9,451 nucleotides of DNA from an uncultured Flavobacterium sp. (GCF_946479975.1 NZ_CAMLIX010000191.1:1-9451), one strand, 5' to 3'; positions 1-8,004 are shown, numbered from the stretch's first letter. Program-made: numbers and translations. The notes: generated from the sequence alone by a model not told the origin.

Positions 1-148
1 TTAATACAGCCGTGCCGGCAGCATCTGTATAATATTCAAAGGTTAAGCCTGTGGTGCTTCCTGCTGTAACCGCTGCCGCTGTAAGGTCGACTGAAGTGCC
101 TGAACAAACTGCAGCAGGGTTCACCGTTACCACAGCTGGAAGCGGATT
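1..148 (-). repeat. Ig-like repeat unit 3 (first 49 codons, cut by the window)
   Basis: This unit spans residues 1974-2022, from NPLPAVVTVN to DAAGTAVL, and is cut by the window edge. Over these 49 residues about 41 match the unit at 149-391, and the differences are concentrated in the first ten residues. DNA similarity to that unit is also high over most of the stretch. The array therefore continues to the left of the window, and the true repeat number cannot be read here. Confidence -1.
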
Positions 149-3100
149 TACCGTCACCTTCACCGGCTGGATGTCGGAACATCCTGCAGCCGTGGTTCCT
201 TTGATGTAATACGTACCGTCTGCTGTTACTGCAGCAGGTGATGCTAAAACAGCCGTACCCGCGGCATCTGTATAATATGCAAAGGTTAAGCCTGCCGTGC
301 TTCCCGCTGTAACCGCTGCTGCTGTCAGATCTACTGAAGTGCCTGAACATACTGCGGCTGGCGAGGTAATTACAATCAAAGGTGTAGGATTGACTGTTAC
401 AGTAGCACTACTACTCTGCAACTGCTCACAAACGCTAGAAGATGAGTCTTTTACACTTACTAGAGTATAAATAAAACTTCCCGCAGTAGTGGTTGATACT
501 GGAACATTCACCAAATCATTACTTCCTACTGTTGAAACCGTTAGATTGCTTCCGTTATTAATAGTATAAGTAAAAGTGTATGGAGCCGTACCATTTGCAC
601 CTGTAAAAGAAACTACTGGTGCTGCTGTTCCTTGACAAACTGAATTTGTTCCTGCTATTGTTGCAGTTGGAAGTGGATTAACTGTTACCGTGACTGGCTG
701 AATATCGGAACATGTCGATGCTGTAGTTCCTTTAATGTAATAAGTACCAGCAGTTGTAACAGCTGCAGGAGTAGCTAAAGTTAAAGTTCCTGCCGCATCG
801 GTAAAATACTCAAAAGTTAAACCTGATGTACTTCCTGCTGTAATAGCAGATGCTGTAAGATCAACTGCTGTCCCCGAACAAACTGCCGTTGGATTGGTAA
901 TTAAAATTGTTGGAGCTGGATTAACTGTAACAGTATCAGTATACGTACTAGTACAACCTCCAGGATGTACTACACTTGCAGTATATGTTAACTGAGTCTG
1001 CACCGTTACTGCCGGTCCGTTATAATTGAATACAGGATTTGAAATATTTGACGCACTCAAGCAAGTAGCTGGAGACCATGTAACTGTTGCGCCATTTGGA
1101 ATATTTCCAATTGTTAAATTTGTTGCTGGACATATTTCAAAATCAACTATTGCTGGTGTAAATTTAATTGGAACCGCCGCATTTGATTCTGTACAGATTT
1201 CCGAATTATTAATAACCCGAATCGCTGCAGTAATTTTACAAATATCATCTTCATCGACTGCAAAAGCACTAGTAGTCTGCTCGTTACTAACACCACCTGA
1301 CGCAATGGTTTCTGCTCCATTATTCAAAGTTTGTGTAAATAAAATAGGTTCTCCTATATTATGTTTACCATCTGAATTTAAATCATTAAAAAAGTCGACT
1401 ACTATTGGGGTTGTATTTCCAATAGTGCCTGTGTTTCCAACTGTATATTTAACTGTAATATTATTTGATGTAGCAGAAGCTAAAACGCCCACAGCATCTG
1501 TAATATTTACGACTAAACTTGTTTTTATTATATTCACATCTGATTTTGCACTTCCAGTAATTACTCTTACAGGACATGGTGTACCGTTACAAATTGCATT
1601 CGGGATAGAAAATATAGATTTTAAATCAATGGCTTCCGTTAGCGTTCCACAGCTTAAGGCTGTCGCATTTACTATATTAAACTTAATATTAAATGAAGCC
1701 GTTTCATTTTGAACCAAATTAGTACCATCTACCCCAACTGGCAGCGGAAAAGTAATGATACGATATGTACCAATTACAGTATTACTTAGAGGTTCTCCAA
1801 CATTTGCAGCTCCAGCAATATGGGTAACTGAACCCGTTACATAATTAATTGCAGCTGGCAGTGTAATCGAAATTACTTCGTCAGGACTTATTGGAGATGA
1901 GCCTTGATTTTTTATTTCAACCAAATAGTCGGCTCCGCTTCCATCGTTATTTATAGTAATCACACTAGGGGTTAAATAATAGGAATTTAAACTTGCGGGA
2001 ATCATGCTCAACTCCATTGGGTTACCAGTAGCAGTATAATTTGCCGGCTTACCGCACCCACTTCCTGAATTCATATGATATTCAACAGAAGAACCAGAAA
2101 TAAAGCCGCATTGTGTAGAACCTTGATATGATAAAACCATAGTATTTTTTCCGCTTGTAACACCTGGCAGGAAAGGAATACCATTTGGATCAGTAGCAAT
2201 AGGCCACTGCCATACACCAAGCGTACTGATGTAAAAAGGATCACCTAATGTTTTTGTCACACCATCATACGTAAGTGTACTTGTTCCTGCTTTTGCTGTG
2301 TAGCCTTCAGGGAAAATTGCTTCAAGCCCTAAATTTAAAGCATTGGCTGTATCAGTATTGGTTACTGTTATAGTATAATTTATAGGATTTTCAAGTGGAT
2401 CTGTACTACTGCAAAATTGTACAGGATTCGCAGGTGAAACCACGCTCATCGTTATATTAACATCTTTCGGAAATAAATTTAAGACCGCTGTAGAAGTATT
2501 ACTTGCACAGGTTCCTGTTGCATATCCAGTTTCTGGATCTATAGGATAACCACTTGTACTGAAGCCGTAAGTGTAATTTAGACTCTCGGGTTTACATGCT
2601 GTATAAGTAGCTATAATATTGAAATATTTTTCAGTTCCTGCTATAGTGCCTAATTTAGCCCAGTATTTACCAGGACCGTAGTACAAGGTTGGGTATTCTA
2701 TACCAGTTGCTACATCCACCACTTTTGTAACCGCAATATTGCCATTAGGCGCATCAAAACTCATCCAGTTATTTGGAATATCGGTTGGGGTTGCCCCAAA
2801 ATCTGATGGGTTAGTTGTATTTGTTACCCTAACCTGCCAGCTAACCGTATCACTTACACCATCGACTGCACTTAATGTAGGTGAAGAATTAGCGCTGTAA
2901 GCCGCATATTTATATCCGCCACCGCCTGAAGTGTAGGTTTGATTATTGCTCTCCACCAAATCGGTTTCCAGCACTCCATTTTCATCTTTAGTTGCCGTAT
3001 ATAAATCTGTATTCTGTTGTATAGTTGCCGTGACATTACCTGAAGGTACACAAATAGCCTTCATAAACCAGTTCAGCCATAAAATACCGCCTCCTATTCT

Positions 3101-6067
3101 TGAAGCATCATAACCAAACGGAAGATTACTTGATACTTTTGGTATACCATCGGCATCAAATGTATCATTAGTAAAATTTATTATGGTATTACCTCCAGAG
3201 TAAGTAACCACAAAGGCTGCAGGATTTAAGCTCCTCGGCGTACCTGGCTGTCCATAAGCTTCAGCAGAAGGCGGATTAGCGGTATCCAGTTCCCAAATAC
3301 CCGGTATTGTTGCAGTTATGGTACGGAAATTACGAGGCAGCCTCGCTTCATTTGCAAATAAATTACTAATATTCCCAGTATTTATTGGTGAAGAAAAACC
3401 AGCCCTGAATCTTACAGGAGTAGCACCTGCGATGGTACCAATTCCAACGAAACCAGATGCTACATTGTACATTCGTACTAGATTAAAGGGAGCTGGAAGT
3501 TTTTGACAATTTGATTCTATTCCAGCCGTTTTGGTATATAATTCCCCAATTAAGTCTGTGATAGGACCCACTTGATAACTAGGTGAATCCTTAAGAACGC
3601 GTACTGCATAATTAACAAAAATAGAATCACCTGCTACTGGTGTAGCCAATGGTTTTCCTGCACCTATATATTGTCCTATATTTGCTTGTATCACTTGTAG
3701 TCCAGCATTGGTACTAAATACAACATCAGCTACCTTTAGATTCGTACTTGAAGTAGTACCATCGGCTCCTTTTCTAATGGTAATTGTACCTGCTACAGCG
3801 CTACCATCTGTATAAGCTGCTCCAAAATTAGCACCTGTAGCATTTGGAATAGCTGTATAGGTGGTGCGAGCCCACAGTTCTTCATAAGCCCCTCCATTTA
3901 CAATTCCTCTAAAACTCATTTTAACCTTATCCTTACTCATCGCTGTTGTAAGACTAATGCCCGGTGTACTTTCGTTTACATAACCTGATGGTGTAAAAAA
4001 TGCAGATGTTGCAGCATTCGCTGGATGGATGTAACCAAATGATGCACGAGTTGCCTTAAAGGCTGTTGTCGCTATAGTAGGACAAATTCCGGTTACAATT
4101 TCATAATTTAAAGGTAAGGTTGCACAAACAAAATCTTTTTTAGTATTTGGGCAACTATCAAAATATAAAAGTCCCGAGGTAACTACATTTTTATTAATTA
4201 CTGGTTCTGCTATCGCTACCACAGGAATATCAAATACAAAAGCGGATTGTGTTACAGGCACTACCGAATTTAACTTAAGAATTAAAACTCTGGAAACAGG
4301 TCCTGTGCCAGTAACAGCATAATTAAGATTTGAAGAAGGCAGGACCACTCCGTTAATAATTATATTCTTAGCGGTATCATATCCTAAACCATCCGGCAAT
4401 GTAATCGTAATTTCCTTTGTGGTATACAGGGTAGGTCCTGTACCTGCAAAACTATTATTATACATCCCATTAAGACTGGTTAATAATGAGACATTTAATA
4501 CTGATGCGTCACCTGCAGCCTTAAATACTGTTTTTGAAAGTGAAGCTGTTTTTGAATCTGCTGATTGAAGAGCTACAAGAAAACTCGGAGTACCGGAACC
4601 ATTGTAGGGATAATCGAATTTATTAATTACCGTACCACATTGATCTTTAAATGAAGATCCAATACTGAAATAACCGCCACTACCCGAATCTAACCTGCAG
4701 CTAGGCATAGCGTCAAAATTAAAACCATATGTGATATCTACAGATGCTGAAGCTCCAGGCATTAAATCGTCATAATGACCGTCGCCATTTTCATCTGTAA
4801 AGCCAGTTCCTGCAGCTGTTGCAGCAGTCAAGCCAGCAAAATTAATCACATCGACATTTTGTGCGCCAGAAATCAATGGAGGATTCTGACTAAGATTTCG
4901 TGTTAATACAGCTGCAGTAACATCAACCCCATTCACAAATATCTTTTTAATCATAAGATAATTGGGATAAGGCTGAACTAATGCATAAGGTGCTCCCACA
5001 ATAGTACTCCATGGTAACTTAATATCATAAATAGCTGACGCTTTCCCACTCGATAAACTACCGTTATTTTTCAGGGTTTCGGTAACCCTACCATCTGTAC
5101 AATAAGTAGGAAAACGATCTGCCGCCACAGGATTTATAAAATTTGAAGTAACTGCCAAACTCGGATTTCCTCCAACAGAGGAGATAGATGCTGTAGATGT
5201 TGTATTGAAACAAAAATTATTTTTTACATCAGTAGAACCTGCTGTAAAATTAAGCTGTATAGAATTTCCAGTCGCACAACTCAGCATTTGCTCTGTAAGC
5301 GTTAGTGATAATTCTTCGTTCGCGTCAAAAATAACGTCGCCATTATTCGCGCCACCAGCAGCTGTGATTGCATTTTGCAATGCTGTACCCGTCAAAACAA
5401 TACGATAACCATTTGTTACCGTACTTAACGTTCCAGCACTAACAGCTTTAACTAAGTAAGCCGGTGCTTGTGTTGCTGTTTGAACTTTGTCTTCAATAAC
5501 AATCTGGCTGAGTGCCACAGAACCACTATTTTTGAGCTTGAATGTTCGTGACTGATCTGTATTCAACTGTGTAATTATCGAAGATGGACTTGGAGCCGTA
5601 GTAAATGCAAAAGCAGGGCTAGGTGTATTTCCTGCCACTGTACTTGTAGTTGTTGCTAATAATGTAGAGGCTTGCAGTACATTATACGTTATACTATTGG
5701 TACTAAACCCACAATTTATACGTGCACTAAACGTGACCGTTAACGTATTTCCTACTGGCACCGTATTCAGTGTGAATGAAGGTTGCTGCAAATTAGAAAT
5801 ATTTGCCTCTATGGCGCCTGTGCTGGTACCAGCTACATATTCCATTCCTGCGGGCAGTACAACAGTAAAAGTGCTTCCTGTAAGAGGTGCGCCCGTATTG
5901 TTGGTAATGTCTGCTCGGAATAATCCGGCTGCTCCACCCTGTTCCAAGCTGGCTGGCTGAAAAGATGCTGGCGTATTAATCTGCACTTGTGCAAAAAGCT
6001 CTCCACCCATGAAATGCATCATAGGCAACATCAAAAACGCTATTAGAAATGTAATTTTTGACCTCAT
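1..6067 (-). CDS. Giant secreted multidomain protein with DUF11-like segments and Ig-like repeats; 3' end cut by the window
   Basis: One frame stays open from the ATG at 6065-6067 to the left edge: 2022 codons with no stop, checked by translation at several points. Residues 1-26 form a signal peptide (basic start MRSK, hydrophobic core, probable cut after A26 in ELFA/QVQ), so the product is exported. Next come many beta-rich, Thr/Ser/Asn/Gly-rich segments. Several resemble DUF11/'conserved repeat' domains, near residues 45-120, 1070-1110, 1228-1262, 1375-1410 and 1537-1565. Two Ca-binding-type loops are visible: DENGDGHYDD at 425-434 and DLNSDG at 1562-1567. About 30 cysteines are spread along the chain. 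From about residue 1620 PKD/Ig-like modules begin, and the frame ends inside an Ig-like repeat array. Known: such flavobacterial proteins usually end in a T9SS sorting domain ('gliding motility-associated C-terminal domain'); that end lies outside, so T9SS export and a cell-surface or adhesin role are inferences. No Shine-Dalgarno is seen; the leader is A/T-rich. The gene is separated from its upstream neighbour by a terminator. Confidence -1.
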   Translation of the reverse strand, partial: MRSKITFLIAFLMLPMMHFMGGELFAQVQINTPASFQPASLEQGGAAGLFRADITNNTGAPLTGSTFTVVLPAGMEYVAGTSTGAIEANISNLQQPSFTLNTVPVGNTLTVTFSARINCGFSTNSITYNVLQASTLLATTTSTVAGNTPSPAFAFTTAPSPSSIITQLNTDQSRTFKLKNSGSVALSQIVIEDKVQTATQAPAYLVKAVSAGTLSTVTNGYRIVLTGTALQNAITAAGGANNGDVIFDANEELSLTLTEQMLSCATGNSIQLNFTAGSTDVKNNFCFNTTSTASISSVGGNPSLAVTSNFINPVAADRFPTYCTDGRVTETLKNNGSLSSGKASAIYDIKLPWSTIVGAPYALVQPYPNYLMIKKIFVNGVDVTAAVLTRNLSQNPPLISGAQNVDVINFAGLTAATAAGTGFTDENGDGHYDDLMPGASASVDITYGFNFDAMPSCRLDSGSGGYFSIGSSFKDQCGTVINKFDYPYNGSGTPSFLVALQSADSKTASLSKTVFKAAGDASVLNVSLLTSLNGMYNNSFAGTGPTLYTTKEITITLPDGLGYDTAKNIIINGVVLPSSNLNYAVTGTGPVSRVLILKLNSVVPVTQSAFVFDIPVVAIAEPVINKNVVTSGLLYFDSCPNTKKDFVCATLPLNYEIVTGICPTIATTAFKATRASFGYIHPANAATSAFFTPSGYVNESTPGISLTTAMSKDKVKMSFRGIVNGGAYEELWARTTYTAIPNATGANFGAAYTDGSAVAGTITIRKGADGTTSSTNLKVADVVFSTNAGLQVIQANIGQYIGAGKPLATPVAGDSIFVNYAVRVLKDSPSYQVGPITDLIGELYTKTAGIESNCQKLPAPFNLVRMYNVASGFVGIGTIAGATPVRFRAGFSSPINTGNISNLFANEARLPRNFRTITATIPGIWELDTANPPSAEAYGQPGTPRSLNPAAFVVTYSGGNTIINFTNDTFDADGIPKVSSNLPFGYDASRIGGGILWLNWFMKAICVPSGNVTATIQQNTDLYTATKDENGVLETDLVESNNQTYTSGGGGYKYAAYSANSSPTLSAVDGVSDTVSWQVRVTNTTNPSDFGATPTDIPNNWMSFDAPNGNIAVTKVVDVATGIEYPTLYYGPGKYWAKLGTIAGTEKYFNIIATYTACKPESLNYTYGFSTSGYPIDPETGYATGTCASNTSTAVLNLFPKDVNITMSVVSPANPVQFCSSTDPLENPINYTITVTNTDTANALNLGLEAIFPEGYTAKAGTSTLTYDGVTKTLGDPFYISTLGVWQWPIATDPNGIPFLPGVTSGKNTMVLSYQGSTQCGFISGSSVEYHMNSGSGCGKPANYTATGNPMELSMIPASLNSYYLTPSVITINNDGSGADYLVEIKNQGSSPISPDEVISITLPAAINYVTGSVTHIAGAANVGEPLSNTVIGTYRIITFPLPVGVDGTNLVQNETASFNIKFNIVNATALSCGTLTEAIDLKSIFSIPNAICNGTPCPVRVITGSAKSDVNIIKTSLVVNITDAVGVLASATSNNITVKYTVGNTGTIGNTTPIVVDFFNDLNSDGKHNIGEPILFTQTLNNGAETIASGGVSNEQTTSAFAVDEDDICKITAAIRVINNSEICTESNAAVPIKFTPAIVDFEICPATNLTIGNIPNGATVTWSPATCLSASNISNPVFNYNGPAVTVQTQLTYTASVVHPGGCTSTYTDTVTVNPAPTILITNPTAVCSGTAVDLTASAITAGSTSGLTFEYFTDAAGTLTLATPAAVTTAGTYYIKGTTASTCSDIQPVTVTVNPLPTATIAGTNSVCQGTAAPVVSFTGANGTAPYTFTYTINNGSNLTVSTVGSNDLVNVPVSTTTAGSFIYTLVSVKDSSSSVCEQLQSSSATVTVNPTPLIVITSPAAVCSGTSVDLTAAAVTAGSTAGLTFAYYTDAAGTAVLASPAAVTADGTYYIKGTTAAGCSDIQPVKVTVNPLPAVVTVNPAAVCSGTSVDLTAAAVTAGSTTGLTFEYYTDAAGTAVL
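149..391 (-). repeat. Ig-like repeat unit 2 (81 codons, GC-richer version)
   Basis: This unit spans residues 1893-1973, from NPTPLIVITS to QPVKVTV. It has the same hallmarks as the unit at 680-922: AVCSGTSVDLTA, GLTFAYYTDAAGT, GTYYIKGTT and CSDIQPV. It is exactly 81 codons, and its DNA aligns with the partial copy at 1-148 at an offset of 243 bases. For example, the stretch gcatctgtataatat starts at 264 here and at 21 there. Its GC content is clearly higher than that of the 680-922 copy although most of the encoded residues are the same. Confidence -1.
392..679 (-). repeat. Interposed 96-codon PKD/Ig-like module of a different type
   Basis: This unit spans residues 1797-1892, from NPLPTATIAG to SSATVTV. 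It sits between two copies of the 81-residue repeat and shares their NP..P linker and TVTV end, but not the core sequence. It carries SVCQGTAAPVVSFTG, TAPYTFTYTINNGS, a long loop, and SSSSVCEQ. This pattern is typical of the PKD-like 'C-x-G-x-x-P-x-V-x-F-x-G' modules found next to gliding-motility-associated C-terminal domains (family assignment inferred). Two cysteines again bracket the module. Confidence -1.
680..922 (-). repeat. Ig-like repeat unit 1 (81 codons, AT-rich version)
   Basis: This unit spans residues 1716-1796 of the giant protein, from NPAPT to QPVTVTV. Hallmarks are AVCSGTAVDLTA near the start, GLTFEYFTDAAGT in the middle, GTYYIKGTT and CSDIQPV near the end, and a linker that leads into the next NPLP. 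The two cysteines, one early and one late, could form an intradomain disulfide (inference). It matches the unit at 149-391 in about three quarters of residues. The pattern resembles the Ig-like domains associated with CHU_C-type C-termini in Bacteroidota; that family label is tentative. Its DNA is about 42% GC, lower than the later copies. Confidence -1.
923..1206 (-). other. PKD/Ig-like module preceding the repeat array
   Basis: Coordinates are given high to low because the module is read on the minus strand; it occupies positions 923-1206, about residues 1621-1715. It reads through ICPATNLTIGNIP, TVTWSPATCLS, NPVFNYNGPAVTVQ and TYTASVVHPGGCTSTYTDTVTV. The W-S-P-x-x-C and G-C-x-x-x-Y features are typical of PKD-like modules in Bacteroidota surface proteins. 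It is related in layout to the following units but is not one of the 81-residue copies. The boundaries are approximate. Confidence -1.
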
Positions 6068-6649
6068 AAATAAATTATTATTTAATTCAACAGTACAGGT
6101 GTCAACAAAAAGTTAATACCAAATTTGAAAATGGAAAATTTAATTTATACGTCTTTACTAACTCCTTATCTGCTTTTTAGTAAAACGGAATAAGGTATTT
6201 TAGAAATTGGACTACTATTTATAGTTTATATCTAATTTCTTTACATTCTCTAAATTGCTTTTTGAAATAAAAGTAAGTGCAAGTGACTGCAACAAAAACA
6301 ATAGAATGTTTAAATTGAAAAATAGAAATTCAGATAATAAAATGCTAAAGGCTTAGATTGTAGAAAAAAAATGGAATTGTAAATCAGAGAAAAAATAAAA
6401 TAAATAGAAATAAATGGCCAGTAGAAGTTTTGTTGAAAAGCTTATAAAAAAGGCTGAGAAAGTAGATTGGGCAGTCTCTGGCATAGAAACCAGAATAATA
6501 CTTTTGAAGTGTAAAATTTTCTTATTTAATGAAATAGGGCTGATAATTTCATAGCAAATATACTAATTACCAACACATTACCAAAATAAAGATGAAAAAT
6601 TTTCAATAAATGATATTTTTTGTACAGATGAGTCATATCTAACCACTCC
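6068..6649. other. AT-rich intergenic gap without a convincing gene
   Basis: This stretch lies upstream of the giant gene and downstream of the oxidoreductase terminator. Over 6121-6420 it is only about 23% GC. It must contain the promoter of the giant gene. The best candidate I see is the palindrome CAAATTTG at 6120-6127, which on the minus strand misses TAnnTTTG by one base and would give a leader of about 45 bases; no good TTG box accompanies it, so this is weak. A 46-codon plus-strand frame at 6414-6554 (begins MASRSFVEKLIKKAEK) lies in a locally less AT-rich patch, about 31% GC, but has no recognisable promoter, ribosome binding site or family. No RNA gene is recognised. Confidence -1.
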
Positions 6650-6685
6650 AAAAAAAATGGAAAAGTCTACAAAGACTTTTCCATT
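6650..6685 (-). terminator. Strong intrinsic terminator of the oxidoreductase gene
   Basis: A perfect 13-bp inverted repeat (AATGGAAAAGTCT at 6656-6668 and its complement at 6673-6685) closes a four-base loop. On the minus strand the hairpin is followed by a run of T from the eight A's at 6650-6657, the last two of which also belong to the stem. It lies about 46 bases beyond the stop codon at 6732. The plus strand has no T-run after the hairpin, so it acts mainly on minus-strand transcription. Confidence -1.
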
Positions 6686-6731
6686 AGCTTCCCTATTTAT
6701 TGGGATAGAATTAGAATTTTAGAATAAAAAT

Positions 6732-7934
6732 TTAAACGCCATCTACATAATCCTGCAAATAGCTAAATCTTTCCGTTAATTTTCCATTTTCTGTAATTTT
6801 GGCCCGTTTTAAAATTCCGTCTTTATCTCCGTTGAAGAAAGCAGGAATTACAAATTCCATAAATTGTTCGCCAAAACCCTGGCTGGCATCTTTTGGGATT
6901 TCGCAAGGCAAATTATCAACCGCCATAACGGCAACTGCTGCGGGGTGAAATAAATCTACCTCTTTATTTTCTAAAGGAAAATAACCATATAAAGGCTCTG
7001 CAATAGTCGAAGATCGAATTGTTGACGCAATTGGACCGTTAACATCACAAGAAATATCTGCAACTACTTTAAGTTTGCAATCGCTGGCGTTCAGCATTTC
7101 TTTGGTTAAAATCATTGGTGCATTACTTGCATAAAAATGACCTGCGAAATAAATATCAGAAACCTTGGTAAATTTTTCAAAATCAGATTCATATTCTTCT
7201 GGATGCTGGACAAAGTCATTAAAATCTAAAACCTGACCGTCTTTTCTCTTATTATATTCCAAAACATCCAACTGTACATAGACCGCTTGCGCGTATCTTT
7301 TGGTCAAATAACCTTCAACGGTAATTTCTTTTACTTTTATAGCGTCAAGAATTTCTTTTGCGCCGCTTCCCACCTTTCCAGTTCCTGTTACTACAAATTT
7401 CAAGGCGGGCATTGTAATTTTTTTTAGTTGTTTTATCAATTCCTCTTTTCCGGAAAGTGTTTCTGCTTTTGGAAGTTTGAATAATTCGAATTTTACTCCG
7501 AACGCGCGGATTCCGTTATAAACTCCAACCATTCCGGCATATCGTCCAAAACCTATTAAACGGCGATCGTGTTCGTCTACAATTGTTTCGTGATCGTATA
7601 AATCGATATTTTTTTCTAAAACTGCTTGGAGCAATTTTCTATTATGAGGCTGTTTTTTAATGGTATGAGAAAAGAAAAAATAAGCTTTATTCGGAATCAA
7701 ATTTTCTACAGGAACTTCTTTTACGCCAAATAAAACATCACAATCTGAAACATCTTCTGTAACAGTAATTCCCATGCTTTTATATTGTTCATCAGAAAAT
7801 ATCCTAATATCAGAACTTTCCACTTTTACTGTTGCTTCATGATAAAGCTGCTTCAACTTTACTAGTTCATTTGGAGAAAATACAACTCTTCTATCTGGTG
7901 GATTTTTTCTTTCTTTTATGATTCCAAATTTCAT
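6732..7934 (-). CDS. NAD(P)-dependent oxidoreductase, lysine-ketoglutarate reductase/saccharopine dehydrogenase-like
   Basis: This 400-residue protein is probably a soluble cytoplasmic dehydrogenase. The N-terminus MKFGIIKERKNPPDRRVVFSP has the K-E...R-V..P pattern of the alanine dehydrogenase/transhydrogenase N-domain. FFFSHTIKKQ (residues 86-95), LYDHETIVD (112-120), GRYAGMVG (130-137), TGTGKVGSGA (183-192, glycine-rich dinucleotide site), VVADISCDVNGPI (290-302) and AVDNLPCEIP (338-347) occur in the same order as, from memory, in the lysine-ketoglutarate reductase half of animal AASS. That enzyme joins lysine and 2-oxoglutarate to form saccharopine. H90 in FSHT may match the catalytic His of yeast Lys1 (inference). 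No saccharopine-cleaving partner is adjacent, so the true substrate is open; 'alanine dehydrogenase' is a common alternative label. The start at 7934 is backed by AGG five bases upstream (complement of 7940-7942) and the intact N-terminal motif. It is divergent from the hydrolase and ends in its own terminator. Confidence -1.
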   Translation of the reverse strand: MKFGIIKERKNPPDRRVVFSPNELVKLKQLYHEATVKVESSDIRIFSDEQYKSMGITVTEDVSDCDVLFGVKEVPVENLIPNKAYFFFSHTIKKQPHNRKLLQAVLEKNIDLYDHETIVDEHDRRLIGFGRYAGMVGVYNGIRAFGVKFELFKLPKAETLSGKEELIKQLKKITMPALKFVVTGTGKVGSGAKEILDAIKVKEITVEGYLTKRYAQAVYVQLDVLEYNKRKDGQVLDFNDFVQHPEEYESDFEKFTKVSDIYFAGHFYASNAPMILTKEMLNASDCKLKVVADISCDVNGPIASTIRSSTIAEPLYGYFPLENKEVDLFHPAAVAVMAVDNLPCEIPKDASQGFGEQFMEFVIPAFFNGDKDGILKRAKITENGKLTERFSYLQDYVDGV

Positions 7935-7942
7935 TTAAACCT
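7935..7942 (-). promoter_or_regulatory. Shine-Dalgarno-like AGG before the oxidoreductase start
   Basis: Read on the minus strand, the leader ends CAGGTTTAAATG. The AGG is five bases from the ATG. It is weak, but it is the only purine-rich ribosome-binding-like site among the three genes, and it supports the start at 7934. Confidence -1.
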
Positions 7943-7987
7943 GATTTAAAATATTTAATAATATAACTTTTTAAAATGTATTTGTTT

Positions 7988-8004
7988 CAAATATAACAAA
8001 TTTA
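7988..8004 (-). promoter_or_regulatory. Two adjacent -7 elements for the oxidoreductase gene
   Basis: On the minus strand TATATTTG (complement of 7988-7995) and TAAATTTG (complement of 7997-8004) each match the Bacteroidota -7 consensus TAnnTTTG exactly. They lie about 55-70 bases before the start codon, a plausible leader length. No convincing TTG box sits 17-23 bases further upstream, and matches are expected by chance in such AT-rich DNA. Confidence -1.

Noticed and set aside
36..350. Minus-strand 104-codon cysteine-rich open frame with internal repetition
   Set aside because: It is a shifted frame of the Ig-like repeat DNA; its apparent repeats simply mirror the 81-codon units in the true frame.
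1..922. CRISPR array or non-coding tandem repeat
   Set aside because: The repeat period is 243 bases and in frame, the units diverge by codon, and there are no short identical repeats with unique spacers. They are protein-domain repeats.
1026..1712. Plus-strand 228-codon open frame
   Set aside because: It lies wholly antisense to the giant gene, which has a signal peptide, recognisable domains and an unbroken 2022-codon frame. The translation resembles no family.
3318..5960. Plus-strand open frames at 3318-3506, 5205-5408 and 5697-5960
   Set aside because: All are short, antisense to the giant gene, and have no recognisable domain or promoter.
6068..6110. TTGACA-like box upstream of the giant gene (minus strand, near 6100-6105)
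   Set aside because: It resembles an E. coli -35 box, but Bacteroidota use TTG/TAnnTTTG promoters, and the matching downstream box would put the transcript start at the start codon.
6131..6193. Plus-strand 20-codon frame starting MENLIYTS, and a 16-codon frame at 6306-6356
   Set aside because: Both are too short, in very AT-rich DNA, and have no ribosome binding site or family.
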